64,000 nucleotides of DNA from JBFJKD01 sp041601945 (GTDB lineage Bacteria; Pseudomonadota; Gammaproteobacteria; Pseudomonadales; Porticoccaceae). The notes below the pieces were generated by a model. That model searched no databases, was not told the origin of the DNA, and worked only from the letters and a program-made list of their open reading frames with translations. The stretch is taken from positions 1 to 64,000 of the forward strand of contig JBFIHG010000006.1 in NCBI GenBank assembly GCA_041601945.1, written 5' to 3'. The stretch's first letter is position 1. Every line of letters begins with the position of its first letter. The translations under genes and the position numbers were made by a program. Below, in pieces: positions 52,201 to 60,604 of this stretch.

Positions 52201-53403
52201 ATGCGCATCTCGACAGCACAAATCCACCAGGGCGGCATAGACAGTATTCTTGCCCAGCAGACGCGTTTGAGTAAAACCCAATTACAGGTGGCCACCGGGG
52301 AGCGCATTTTGACCCCATCCGACGATCCGGTGGGCGCAGTACGTATGCTCGATCTCGCGCGGGAGATCGCCATTGTTGACCAGTATCAGCGCAACGGCGA
52401 AATGGCGCGCACTCAGTTATCCCTGGAGGACAGCGCGCTGACCGCATCTGGCAACGTGTTGCAGCGCGTCAGGGAGTTAACGCTACAGGCCAACAATGAT
52501 GTGTTGAGTGTCAATGATCGGCGCGCCATCGCGGTGGAAATGCAGGCCAAACTCGACGAACTACTGGCATTGGCAAACTCCCGGGACGCCAATGGCGACT
52601 ACCTGTTTGCCGGGTATCAAACAGCCAGCCAACCATTCACGATCAGTGGTGGTGCGGTGGTCTATAGCGGCGATCAGGGACAGCGCTTGTTGCAGGTTGG
52701 ACCTGCCATGCAAATATCGGTGGCGGATTCCGGAGCACAGGTATTCCAGCTTATCCCCACGGGTAATGGTGTTTATGATATTGCCAGTAATGCCGGGAAC
52801 ACGGGTTCGGCTATCGTCGGCACAACGTCCGTTAACGGAGTTTTCGTCCCGGATAGTTATACCCTGACATTTAGCCAAACTGGCCCCGGCGCTGCGGTCA
52901 CTTACCAGGTGGTGGGTGCCGCCAGCGGCGTGGTCGCCAGCGGTACCTATCGCGCGGACGAAGCCATTGTTTTTGGCGGCGCAAAATTAACGGTGAGCGG
53001 CGCGCCCGCAAACGGCGACAGTTTTACGGTGGCGCCAGCGCGGCGTCAGGATATTTTTACGAGTTTAAGTGACATGATTGCGGCGCTGCAAAATTCGGGA
53101 TCGGATGCGGCGAGTAAGGCGCAATTCCACAATGCTATGAATCGCGGACTTAACAACGTAGATCAGGCGCTGGATCACATGTTAAGGGTGCGCGGCGATG
53201 TGGGCGCGCGCCTCAATAATCTCGACAGCCAGCAAAACATTAATGAAGATTATATTCTCCAACTCGAACAAACCCTGTCGAGTGTCAAGGATCTCGACTA
53301 CGCCGAGGCCATCAGCAGACTTAATTTACAAATGGTTGCGCTGGAGGCTGCACAGCAGGCGTTTGTTAAAACTCAGGGTTTATCACTGTTTAACTTTCTG
53401 TAG
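52201..53403 (+). CDS. flgL: Flagellar hook-filament junction protein FlgL (HAP3)
   Basis: Second junction protein. The 400-aa product starts MRISTAQIHQGGIDSILAQQ and has ATGERILTPSDDPVGAVRML (31-50) and the flagellin-like C-terminus DLDYAEAISRLNLQMVALEA. A beta module at 260-280 (VSGAPANGDSFTVAPA) repeats the motif seen twice in FlgK. It starts five bases after flgK. Confidence 0.96.
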   Translation: MRISTAQIHQGGIDSILAQQTRLSKTQLQVATGERILTPSDDPVGAVRMLDLAREIAIVDQYQRNGEMARTQLSLEDSALTASGNVLQRVRELTLQANNDVLSVNDRRAIAVEMQAKLDELLALANSRDANGDYLFAGYQTASQPFTISGGAVVYSGDQGQRLLQVGPAMQISVADSGAQVFQLIPTGNGVYDIASNAGNTGSAIVGTTSVNGVFVPDSYTLTFSQTGPGAAVTYQVVGAASGVVASGTYRADEAIVFGGAKLTVSGAPANGDSFTVAPARRQDIFTSLSDMIAALQNSGSDAASKAQFHNAMNRGLNNVDQALDHMLRVRGDVGARLNNLDSQQNINEDYILQLEQTLSSVKDLDYAEAISRLNLQMVALEAAQQAFVKTQGLSLFNFL

Positions 53404-53697
53404 TAACTTTTTTCTCTCCTCGCCGGGTTTTGCGGTGCGCTGATTCTCTGTGCATCTGCGGCGCCGCGCGCTGGCACCCCTGTTCTTGATCTGCGCTGTG
53501 CAGAACCCGCAAAAGTCCAAAGAATGGATGCACATTCCCGTGCTAATGCGTTGTTTTTACAAATTCCTAAAGGTTATCGCGCAAATGTCGATAACGGGTT
53601 TACCTAGGCACGGCTATTCGCTTAGAAAGGTTTAAACATTCATTGATTAACCGCACGCGCTCAACGGTTCGTAGCGGTGTAATGAGAGGAAAATATT
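53404..53697. other. flgL-fliC spacer
   Basis: 294 nt carrying the fliC promoter and leader and nothing else I can support. In P. aeruginosa the flagellin glycosylation genes lie at this junction; here there is none. No clear terminator follows flgL. Confidence 0.6.
53568..53594 (+). promoter_or_regulatory. Sigma-28 (FliA) promoter of fliC
   Basis: TAAA (53568-53571), 15 nt, GTCGATAA (53587-53594), one base off the GCCGATAA consensus with the expected spacing. The leader would be about 98 nt. GAGAGGAAAAT directly before the ATG is a strong ribosome-binding site. Confidence 0.85.
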
Positions 53698-54834
53698 ATG
53701 CCACAGACTATTAACACCAATATAGCGTCACTGAACGCGCAGCGGAATCTGAACAGTTCTCAAAGTGTGCTTAACACCTCACTACAGAGACTTTCATCTG
53801 GTCTGCGTATTAATAGCGCCAAAGACGATGCCGCAGGACTGGCTATTTCCGAGCGTATGACTGCGCAGATTCGTGGGTTGAATCAGGCGGGGCGCAATGC
53901 CAGCGACGGTATTTCGCTGGCGCAGACAGCGGAAGGCGCACTGACCGAAGTAACGAATATGTTACAACGGATTCGCGAGTTGGCGGTGCAGTCCCGTAAC
54001 GCCACCAACAGTACCAACGATCGTGCCGCGCTTGACACCGAAGCACAGCAATTGCGTGCTGAGATCAACCGCATTGCATCGCAGACCCAGTTTAACGGGG
54101 TTAACCTGCTGGATGGCTCTTTCGCCAACCAGGCCTTCCAGGTCGGTGCTAACGCCGGACAGACCATTACGGTCTCGGACATCGTCAACGCTAACGACAC
54201 GGCGCTGGGTACTTACTCTGCAGCTTCAGTGACGGGCGCAGCGGCGACGGCGTTCACAGCCATTGCAGCGGGCGATCTGACCATCAACACCGTTAGTGTG
54301 GGGGCTGTTGCGCTCGATACCAGTGCCACGGAGCGCGCGGCGGGTATTCGCGATGCAATTAACTCGGTTGCGGATCAAACTGGCGTGTATGCGCGTAACG
54401 ACACCGCCACCACCGTAACGTTGGTGAGCACCACCGGAAATATCGTAATTGGATTAGCCACCACGGCTACCACCGCCACCACCGGTTTAACGGCGGCAAC
54501 CACCACGGCAACCACTGCCACGGGTTTTGGTACCCTGGACGTTAGCACCACAGCAGGTGCCGACACGGCGATAACCCAGATGGATGCGGCACTGGATGCT
54601 GTTAACACCGCTCGCGCCACGCTGGGTGCGATTCAAAGCCGCTTTGAATCGGTAGTAGCCAGTATTCAAACCACGTCAGAAAACCTGTCCTCCGCTCGTT
54701 CGCGGATTCAGGATGCGGATTTCGCCATGGAAACGGCGGCATTGACGCGGGCACAAGTACTGCAACAAGCGGGCATTGCCATGCTGGCCCAGGCCAACGC
54801 GGTTCCGCAAAACGTTCTCGCGCTACTGCGCTAA
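53698..54834 (+). CDS. fliC: Flagellin FliC
   Basis: Filament subunit. The 378-aa protein has conserved D0/D1 ends: MPQTINTNIASLNAQRNLNS and LSSGLRINSAKDDAAGLAIS at the N-terminus, RARIQDADF-like SARSRIQDADFAMETAALTR and VPQNVLALLR at the C-terminus. The variable middle (about 175-280) contains a Flagellin_IN-like unit and a Thr/Ala-rich stretch around 253-279. It is the only flagellin gene in the window and is followed by a strong terminator. Confidence 0.98.
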   Translation: MPQTINTNIASLNAQRNLNSSQSVLNTSLQRLSSGLRINSAKDDAAGLAISERMTAQIRGLNQAGRNASDGISLAQTAEGALTEVTNMLQRIRELAVQSRNATNSTNDRAALDTEAQQLRAEINRIASQTQFNGVNLLDGSFANQAFQVGANAGQTITVSDIVNANDTALGTYSAASVTGAAATAFTAIAAGDLTINTVSVGAVALDTSATERAAGIRDAINSVADQTGVYARNDTATTVTLVSTTGNIVIGLATTATTATTGLTAATTTATTATGFGTLDVSTTAGADTAITQMDAALDAVNTARATLGAIQSRFESVVASIQTTSENLSSARSRIQDADFAMETAALTRAQVLQQAGIAMLAQANAVPQNVLALLR

Positions 54835-54858
54835 GGGTGAGCGAGAAATGATGGAACA

Positions 54859-54893
54859 ACGGGAGCGGCACTTGAGCCGCTTCCGTTTTTTTC
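54859..54893 (+). terminator. Rho-independent terminator after fliC
   Basis: Arms ACGGGAGCGGC (54859-54869) and GCCGCTTCCGT (54876-54886), with one G-T pair, around a 6-nt loop, then TTTTTT. It lies 25 nt after the fliC stop and should make fliC mainly monocistronic. Confidence 0.9.
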
Positions 54894-54909
54894 TTTCAGG
54901 GTTGAGCGC

Positions 54910-55314
54910 ATGACTGAATTAGACAAAATATTACAGCTAGCTCGGACGGAAGAAGGTGCGCCTGCTCCCAGGCCGGACACAGCTACCCTCGGTGCTAGCA
55001 AGACCACCGCCGCGCAACACCCGGCAGGTGATCGGTCCAACAGCGTGTTAAGCAAGCGGCAAGAACAGGCCGCTGGCGGCAGCCCGGTGCCGACGTTGCA
55101 ACAATGGGACGGCCTGAAGATTGACGAGCTGCAAACAACCGTACGCGAACTGAGCGATTATATTCAGAGTATTCGACGGGAGCTGCGGGTAGGTATTCAA
55201 AAGGAAACTGGCGTGCCGCTATGTATCGTGCATAACAGCGCTACGCGGCGCATGATTCGCCATATTATTTCCGAGCCGGAACCGATTGAACTAACACGCT
55301 TGAAAGCGGAATAA
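54910..55314 (+). CDS. flaG: FlaG family protein
   Basis: FlaG proteins of polar flagellates influence filament length. The 134-aa protein has a variable N-terminal half and the conserved C-terminal FlaG core: LRVGIQKETGVPLCIVHNSA then TRRMIRHIISEPEPIELTRL. CAGGGTTGAGCGC precedes the ATG. It lies between fliC and fliD as in Pseudomonas and Vibrio. No sigma-28 element is seen, so it may be read by leakage through the fliC terminator. Confidence 0.88.
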   Translation: MTELDKILQLARTEEGAPAPRPDTATLGASKTTAAQHPAGDRSNSVLSKRQEQAAGGSPVPTLQQWDGLKIDELQTTVRELSDYIQSIRRELRVGIQKETGVPLCIVHNSATRRMIRHIISEPEPIELTRLKAE

Positions 55315-55352
55315 GTCATGTGCGCAACTGGTCGCGAAGCGCTGCTGGTCAC

Positions 55353-55368
55353 TGGCATATTCCGTGCA
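55353..55368 (+). promoter_or_regulatory. Candidate sigma-54 promoter of fliD
   Basis: TGGCATATTCCGTGCA: TGGCA at -24 and GTGC at -12 with GG and GC ten bases apart. The -12 has G where the consensus has T. It sits 60 nt before the fliD ATG. fliD is FleQ/RpoN-dependent in P. aeruginosa, which supports the call. Confidence 0.6.
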
Positions 55369-55428
55369 TCGTTGCTGGGAGAGTGTGGCGTTGTGCTGGC
55401 GCCGCGAGACCAGAGGCTATAGAGACAA

Positions 55429-57477
55429 ATGATCACGGCAAACGGAGTGGGGTCCGGCCTGGATATTGAAGGGTTGGTTACGCAGTTGGTGGCGGCGGAA
55501 CGTTCGCCCGTGCAAAATCGCCTGAATCGTCAGGAAATTCAACTCAAGGCAAAAATATCCGCGTTTGGTGCGCTCAAAGGATCCCTGTCTACTTTTCAGG
55601 CGGCGCTGTCCAGCCTGACTGACGCACAACGATTTATGGCGCGCAAAGTCACGCTCAGTCAGCCAGGCATGCTTACCGCAACCGCGGGAACCCGAGCGAC
55701 CGCTGGCAGTTACGATGTGGAAGTCAGTCAATTAGCCAAGTCGCATTCACTGGCGTCTGGCCTGTATGCCAGCACCGCTGACGTGTTGGGTACCGGCACG
55801 CTGACCTTTCGCCTGGGCACCACCGATTACGATCCGCTGACGGATGCCTACAACGGTTTTACCGCAAACTCCGGCGCCGCCATGGCTACGGTGACAATCG
55901 ACTCCAGTAACAATACGGTGGCGGGTGTGCGCGACGCGATTAACGCCGCGAGTATCGGCGTTAAAGCATCGATTGTTAACGATGGCTCGGGATATCGCTT
56001 GTTGCTGACCTCCGGCGCGACGGGGGCTCAAAATAGCCTGCAAGTCAGTGTCGCCGACGGCGACGGCAATCATACCGATGCGGCCGGGTTATCCACTCTC
56101 GCGTTTAACAGCGCGGCGACGCAAATGACGCAAACGGTAGTGGCGCGGGATGCCGCACTGACCATCAATGGCCTGGCGGTGACCAGTGGCAGTAATACGG
56201 TTAGCAATGCTATTGACGATGTGGTTCTCAACCTGACCGCGCTGACTTCGGGGTCACCGGTATCGATTAGCGTGGCGCAGGACAACGCAACGGTTAAGGC
56301 CGAGGTGGTAGCATTTGTGGCCGCCTACAACAGTTTTATGGAAACAGTAAATAGTCAGACAGCATACAACGCCGCCACTCAGGTCGGCGGCGCGTTGCTG
56401 GGGGATGCCACCCTGCGCACGATTACCAGGCAGATTCGGGAAATGGTTGGCAATGCGGTCCCGGGTTTGAACGGCGCACTGACCAGTTTCGCCGCGATCG
56501 GCATTGTCACCGAAAGCGACGGAAAATTGACGCTCAACAATGCTCGCTTTGATAGTGCCCTGGCGTCGGATTTTGACGGGGTGGCCGCATTGTTTGCCGC
56601 CAAGGGCCGCGCCACGGACAGTCAGCTCAGTTATTTGCGCGCCAGCGCCAATACCGTTGCCGGCAGCCATGCAGTGACGGTCGATCAGCTGGCAAGTCGT
56701 GGACTGCTCGCGGGTGCCGGTGTGTTACCGGATTTTCTTGCCGGCGGTACGGTGGTTATAGACGGCGACAACGATACCCTGGGAATTCGTATCAATGGGG
56801 TGCTCAGCGGCACTATCACATTGACCCAGGGCACCTACACATCGGGCCAGTCGCTGGCGGCGGAAATACAGGCGCGGATTAATGGCGACAGTGTGTTCCT
56901 TGGTGGGGGCATCGAGGCGACCGTTAGTTATGACAGCGCCGGTAATCGCCTGCTGATTGAATCGACCCGTTATGGCTCCGACTCTACGGTGAGTATTGTA
57001 GAAGTGGATACTAACAGTGGGGCGACGCTGGGGTTGACTGTTGCCAGTGGCAGCGCCGGTCTCGATGCGGCTGGCACGATCGGGGGACTGGTGGCCACAG
57101 GGCGTGGTCAAACACTGGCAGGGGCAAGTGGCAGCGCGGTGGCCGGGCTGGAGATACAGGTTTCAGGTGGCGCCATCGGCGCGCGGGGCAGTGTGGAATT
57201 TTCCCGCGGGGTGGCCAGTCGCCTGGATTTACTGCTCGGCAATCTTTTGGGGTCGCAAAATATTCTGGATGACCGCACCGATGGTCTGGAAACCCGTATC
57301 GAGCGCATTGGCCAACAGCGCGAAGTTCTCGATCGCCGCATGGCGGCTCTGGAGGCGCGCTACCGTTCTCAATTTGCAACCCTGGACAGCCTGTTGTCGC
57401 AATTGCAAACCACCAGTGGGTATTTAACCCAGCAACTTGCCAGTTTGCCCGGCGCCTACTCAGGCGACAAGCAGTAG
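55429..57477 (+). CDS. fliD: Flagellar filament cap protein FliD (HAP2), enlarged
   Basis: Caps the filament and folds incoming flagellin. The 682-aa protein has the FliD N-domain (MITANGVGSGLDIEGLVTQL), D2/D3 modules, and a FliD C-domain ending with a coiled coil (ERIGQQREVLDRRMAALEAR) and LSQLQTTSGYLTQQL. It is some 200 residues longer than P. aeruginosa FliD. The extra length is a module at about 402-590 that resembles the N-terminal one at 85-240 (AGSHAVTVDQLA against AGSYDVEVSQLA). Confidence 0.95.
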   Translation: MITANGVGSGLDIEGLVTQLVAAERSPVQNRLNRQEIQLKAKISAFGALKGSLSTFQAALSSLTDAQRFMARKVTLSQPGMLTATAGTRATAGSYDVEVSQLAKSHSLASGLYASTADVLGTGTLTFRLGTTDYDPLTDAYNGFTANSGAAMATVTIDSSNNTVAGVRDAINAASIGVKASIVNDGSGYRLLLTSGATGAQNSLQVSVADGDGNHTDAAGLSTLAFNSAATQMTQTVVARDAALTINGLAVTSGSNTVSNAIDDVVLNLTALTSGSPVSISVAQDNATVKAEVVAFVAAYNSFMETVNSQTAYNAATQVGGALLGDATLRTITRQIREMVGNAVPGLNGALTSFAAIGIVTESDGKLTLNNARFDSALASDFDGVAALFAAKGRATDSQLSYLRASANTVAGSHAVTVDQLASRGLLAGAGVLPDFLAGGTVVIDGDNDTLGIRINGVLSGTITLTQGTYTSGQSLAAEIQARINGDSVFLGGGIEATVSYDSAGNRLLIESTRYGSDSTVSIVEVDTNSGATLGLTVASGSAGLDAAGTIGGLVATGRGQTLAGASGSAVAGLEIQVSGGAIGARGSVEFSRGVASRLDLLLGNLLGSQNILDDRTDGLETRIERIGQQREVLDRRMAALEARYRSQFATLDSLLSQLQTTSGYLTQQLASLPGAYSGDKQ

Positions 57478-57524
57478 GCGAACGGCGTGAACACTAAAAT
57501 ATGGATTATCGAGGGTTATCAAGC

Positions 57525-57944
57525 ATGACGAATACACGGGCGGCGCTACAGGCTTATCAGGCCATCAGCGCCCGCAGTCAGCTCGAAACCGCCTCGCCCC
57601 ATCGGCTTATTGGGCTGTTATTGGAGCGCGCACTCGATCACCTGGCTGCGGCCAAAGGTTCCATTGAAAGGGGCGAACCCGCCTCGAAGGGTGAACGTAT
57701 CGGCCGTGCTATCGCCATAATCGACAGTCTGCGGGCGAGCCTGAATCACGAGCAGGGACAGGAGATCTCCGATAACCTGGCCGCTCTTTACGACTATATG
57801 GAAGCGCGCTTGTTGGATGCCCATGTGCATAACAGCACGGAAAGCGTCAATGAAATAGCGTATCTGTTACGGGAAATACAGCAAGCGTGGAACCAAATTC
57901 CAGCGGACGCTCAGCGCCTGGCGGTTGCGAGAACCCAGTCCTGA
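57525..57944 (+). CDS. fliS: Flagellar export chaperone FliS
   Basis: Binds flagellin and prevents premature polymerisation. The 139-aa protein from ATG 57525 begins MTNTRAALQAYQAISARSQL and has SPHRLIGLLLERALDHLAAA and LAALYDYMEARLLDAHVHNS, the FliS pattern. GAGG at 57511-57514 supports this start over ATG 57501. Its stop overlaps the next start by one base. Confidence 0.95.
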   Translation: MTNTRAALQAYQAISARSQLETASPHRLIGLLLERALDHLAAAKGSIERGEPASKGERIGRAIAIIDSLRASLNHEQGQEISDNLAALYDYMEARLLDAHVHNSTESVNEIAYLLREIQQAWNQIPADAQRLAVARTQS

Positions 57945-58300
57945 TGGAAAGCTCGGGGTTGTCATTAGCTAACCGGGTTCCGGGTACCGCACGCGGCGCG
58001 CACTTGCAGGCGGTGAAGGTGCTTTCCGAGGCGATGGTTGACAGTGCGCGGCGCGGTGACTGGCAACGGGTCGTGGAGCTGGAGCGTCAGCGGCGGGACG
58101 ATATGGTGGCCAGTTTCGAGAGTCCTGTCGTGGGTGACGAGGCCTTGCAGGTCAGAGATGCGCTACAGGCGGTTATGGGTCTCAACGTGCAGCTAACGGA
58201 GATGGTTAAGCAGGCGCGTCTGGAAAGCCTCCAACAATTCCAATTATTGCAAAGCGGGCAGCGCGCGGCCCAGGTCTATCAGTCCGTTAGCGAGTCATAA
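57944..58300 (+). CDS. FliT/FleP-like flagellar protein
   Basis: A 118-aa mostly helical protein in the position of fleP/fliT after fliS. It shows GDWQRVVELERQRRDDMVAS and LNVQLTEMVKQARLESLQQF, similar in layout to FliT export chaperones. ATG 57944 overlaps the fliS stop (TGATG). The family is fast-evolving, so the name rests partly on synteny. Confidence 0.78.
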   Translation: MESSGLSLANRVPGTARGAHLQAVKVLSEAMVDSARRGDWQRVVELERQRRDDMVASFESPVVGDEALQVRDALQAVMGLNVQLTEMVKQARLESLQQFQLLQSGQRAAQVYQSVSES

Positions 58301-58708
58301 TCTTCCCTTCAAATCATTGGCGCGTATCTTGCTTTAACTACTTCCAAAGTTGATCGGCAGTCGATTCAATTTGTTGGCTGAGCCACACAGCGGCACTTGT
58401 CGCGGAGCCCGTGCGAAGCACACCGTGGAATTAGTTGCCCGGCTACCCGCTGTTATCGCGCGGCGAGTTAACGAACAAGTGAAAAGTTTATGATGCTTAT
58501 GTTATTGAATATAAGATAAAAAATTTTGATCTTAAAAAAATATCGATATTTTATGGCAGGCGCACCGGTACTGCGCTTAAATAGCACTTGAGCTAGAGGG
58601 GCGGTTTGATGACAGCTTTTATTGATGGTTTTGGTTACAGGTTAGGCTGGATTGCTGCTTTTATACTAAAACGGTATAGCAAACGAGACCGGAAAGAATG
58701 TCAAAAAC

Positions 58709-58737
58709 TTGACGCGCGTCACACTATTAATTAGTAT
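58709..58737 (+). promoter_or_regulatory. Putative sigma-70 promoter upstream of fleQ
   Basis: TTGACG (58709-58714), 17 nt, TAGTAT (58732-58737). It reads toward fleQ with a leader of about 290 nt. The -35 is good (5 of 6) and the -10 moderate. A nearer promoter may exist but I could not assign one. Confidence 0.45.
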
Positions 58738-58913
58738 AAGCATATAAGTATTTGTTATATGAAGTTATCAACTTTGGGCAGTACTTTATCGAGTGACAGG
58801 ACGTCAACTCCATTACCGGCTATAGGTTCGACCTGTCTTAATCGGCACTTTCGATGTAGTTTTTTCAGCGTTCCCTCTTTCGGGCTCCACTCAGAACAAG
58901 CTTTAATGGCTTT

Positions 58914-58929
58914 TGTGTCGCATGTCACA
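58914..58929. promoter_or_regulatory. CRP/Vfr-like binding site upstream of fleQ
   Basis: TGTGT-CGCATG-TCACA matches the CRP consensus TGTGA-N6-TCACA at 9 of 10 positions. It is 105 nt before the fleQ ATG. In P. aeruginosa the CRP homologue Vfr binds the fleQ promoter and represses it, so the placement is meaningful. Confidence 0.5.
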
Positions 58930-59033
58930 CGACGTTGCGCGGCGCAATGCGTCTTAATACTGAAGTACTCCGTACAAATTCGCTCCGTCGCTGTGCGTCT
59001 GAGCTATAGTTTGGTTGGGAACATAAAGGCAGA

Positions 59034-60551
59034 ATGACGATGTCGACCAAAAAATCCCGCGTACTGGTAATCGATCCGGACATGCATCTGGGCAGGGAGC
59101 TCAAGACCCTGCTCGAATTCCTGGAGCATCCGGTAGTCTTGACCGATAACGAGAATAACTGGCGGACGAGTGTCACCACGGGCACCAAAATCGACGTTGT
59201 GTTTATGCGTAACACCGGGGATAACCAGGTGTTGCTGGCGCTGCTGGATTCTATTAAAGCCTACGACCCCAAGCTGCCCATCATTCTGTTTCATAAGGAT
59301 GAGGCTACCGAGCAACTGGCGGTGCATCTGGATCATCAAATTTTGGGCATGCTCAGTTTCCCGCTCAAATATAAAGATGTTGTAAGTGTGCTGAACGCAG
59401 TGGATAGCGCCTGCGAAGGGCGGGAAAATTTACGCAGTGTTGGCTCCCTGGAACTGTTTCGCAATCTGGTGGGAAATAGCAAACCAATTCGCAAAGTCAG
59501 AGAGCTTATCGATCAGGTGGCGAGCAGTGAGGCGAGTGTACTCATACTCGGTGAATCAGGCACCGGCAAGGAAGTGGTGGCGCGCAATATCCAGTACCAG
59601 TCGGCGCGGCGGGACAAGCCTTTTGTCCCGGTTAACTGCGGCGCGATTCCGTCCGAGTTGCTGGAGTCTGAATTATTTGGTCATGAAAAAGGCGCGTTTA
59701 CTGGCGCCATCACCACGCGTCAGGGCCGCTTTGAGTTGGCCGAAGGTGGCACACTGTTTCTCGACGAAATCGGTGATATGTCACTGGATATGCAGGTTAA
59801 ATTACTGCGGGTTTTGCAGGAAAAAGCTTTCGAACGGGTGGGCGGTAACAAAACCATAAAGGCCAATGTCAGAATTATCGCAGCTACCCATCGCAACCTC
59901 GAACATTTGGTTGCCGAGGGCAAGTTTCGGCTGGATCTATTTTATCGTTTGAATGTTTTTCCGATCGAAATGCCCGCGCTTCGCGACCGCACCGAAGATA
60001 TCCCGATGCTGATGCAGCAGCTGGTGGCGCGTCTGGAAGGTGAGAATCGCGGCTCGGTCAGCTTCAGTCCTGGCGCGCTGCGTACTCTTGCGCACTACCC
60101 GTGGTTTGGCAATATTCGCGAGTTGGCGAATCTGGTGGAGCGTTTGTCGATATTGCATCCCAATAAAACCATCATCTGGCAGGACCTCCCGGATAAATAT
60201 CGCCAGGAAATTAGTGGAGTGGATACGGAGGGTGTGGAATCTGGCGTTGAAGAATCGGTCGACTACGGCGATGCGAATTCGACAACGGGAACCATACGTT
60301 CGGGGTCTGATGCGCGGCCGTCGCGACGCAATATCGGTGTGGCTGAAGAAAACGTAGATTTCCCGGAGGGTGGCATCGACCTCAAGGAGTATCTTCAGGA
60401 ACTGGAGGTTGGATTGATTCAACAAGCCCTGGACGAATCCGACTGGGTAGTTGCACGCGCTGCCAAACTGCTTAAATTGCAGCGTACCACCCTGGTGGAA
60501 AAGATACGTAAATTTGACATTACACGCCTGGATTCCGCGTCGAACTTTTGA
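59034..60551 (+). CDS. fleQ: Flagellar master regulator FleQ (sigma-54 activator, c-di-GMP receptor)
   Basis: Class I activator of the flagellar hierarchy. The 505-aa protein has an N-terminal receiver-like domain whose phospho-acceptor position is not Asp (IDVVFMRN, 53-60), an AAA+ domain with Walker A GESGTGKE (173-180), the sigma-54 contact loop GAFTGA (220-225) and Walker B LFLDE, and a C-terminal Fis-type helix-turn-helix (AAKLLKLQRTTLVEKIRKF). The c-di-GMP motifs of P. aeruginosa FleQ are kept in KEVVARN (179-185) and as LFRN (141-144) in place of LFRS. ATG 59034 has AAAGG 4 nt upstream; ATG 59040 is possible. Confidence 0.96.
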   Translation: MTMSTKKSRVLVIDPDMHLGRELKTLLEFLEHPVVLTDNENNWRTSVTTGTKIDVVFMRNTGDNQVLLALLDSIKAYDPKLPIILFHKDEATEQLAVHLDHQILGMLSFPLKYKDVVSVLNAVDSACEGRENLRSVGSLELFRNLVGNSKPIRKVRELIDQVASSEASVLILGESGTGKEVVARNIQYQSARRDKPFVPVNCGAIPSELLESELFGHEKGAFTGAITTRQGRFELAEGGTLFLDEIGDMSLDMQVKLLRVLQEKAFERVGGNKTIKANVRIIAATHRNLEHLVAEGKFRLDLFYRLNVFPIEMPALRDRTEDIPMLMQQLVARLEGENRGSVSFSPGALRTLAHYPWFGNIRELANLVERLSILHPNKTIIWQDLPDKYRQEISGVDTEGVESGVEESVDYGDANSTTGTIRSGSDARPSRRNIGVAEENVDFPEGGIDLKEYLQELEVGLIQQALDESDWVVARAAKLLKLQRTTLVEKIRKFDITRLDSASNF

Positions 60552-60604
60552 CAAACCACGGCGTGTCCGCGTTAACCTGCTGAAATACTTTTACTTTCAA
60601 ATCT

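Larger units (their letters stand above)
58301..59033. other. Long fleQ upstream region
   Basis: 733 nt without a supported gene. 58490-58560 is strikingly AT-rich and contains the perfect 16-bp palindrome AAAATATCGATATTTT (58537-58552). A hairpin TATAC/GTATA lies at 58662-58678. A sigma-70-like element is at 58709-58737, and a CRP/Vfr-like site at 58914-58929 is followed by the palindrome TTGCGCGGCGCAA (58935-58947). The region probably integrates signals for the flagellar master regulator. Confidence 0.55.

Noticed and set aside
53478..53498. TGGCACC sequence upstream of fliC as a sigma-54 promoter
   Set aside because: No GC at the required -12 position; the sigma-28 element 90 nt further on explains fliC transcription.
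58759..59037. Open frame of 92 codons before fleQ
   Set aside because: No ribosome-binding site, no recognisable domain, Ser/Thr/Cys-rich random-looking composition, and it runs over the fleQ Shine-Dalgarno and start.
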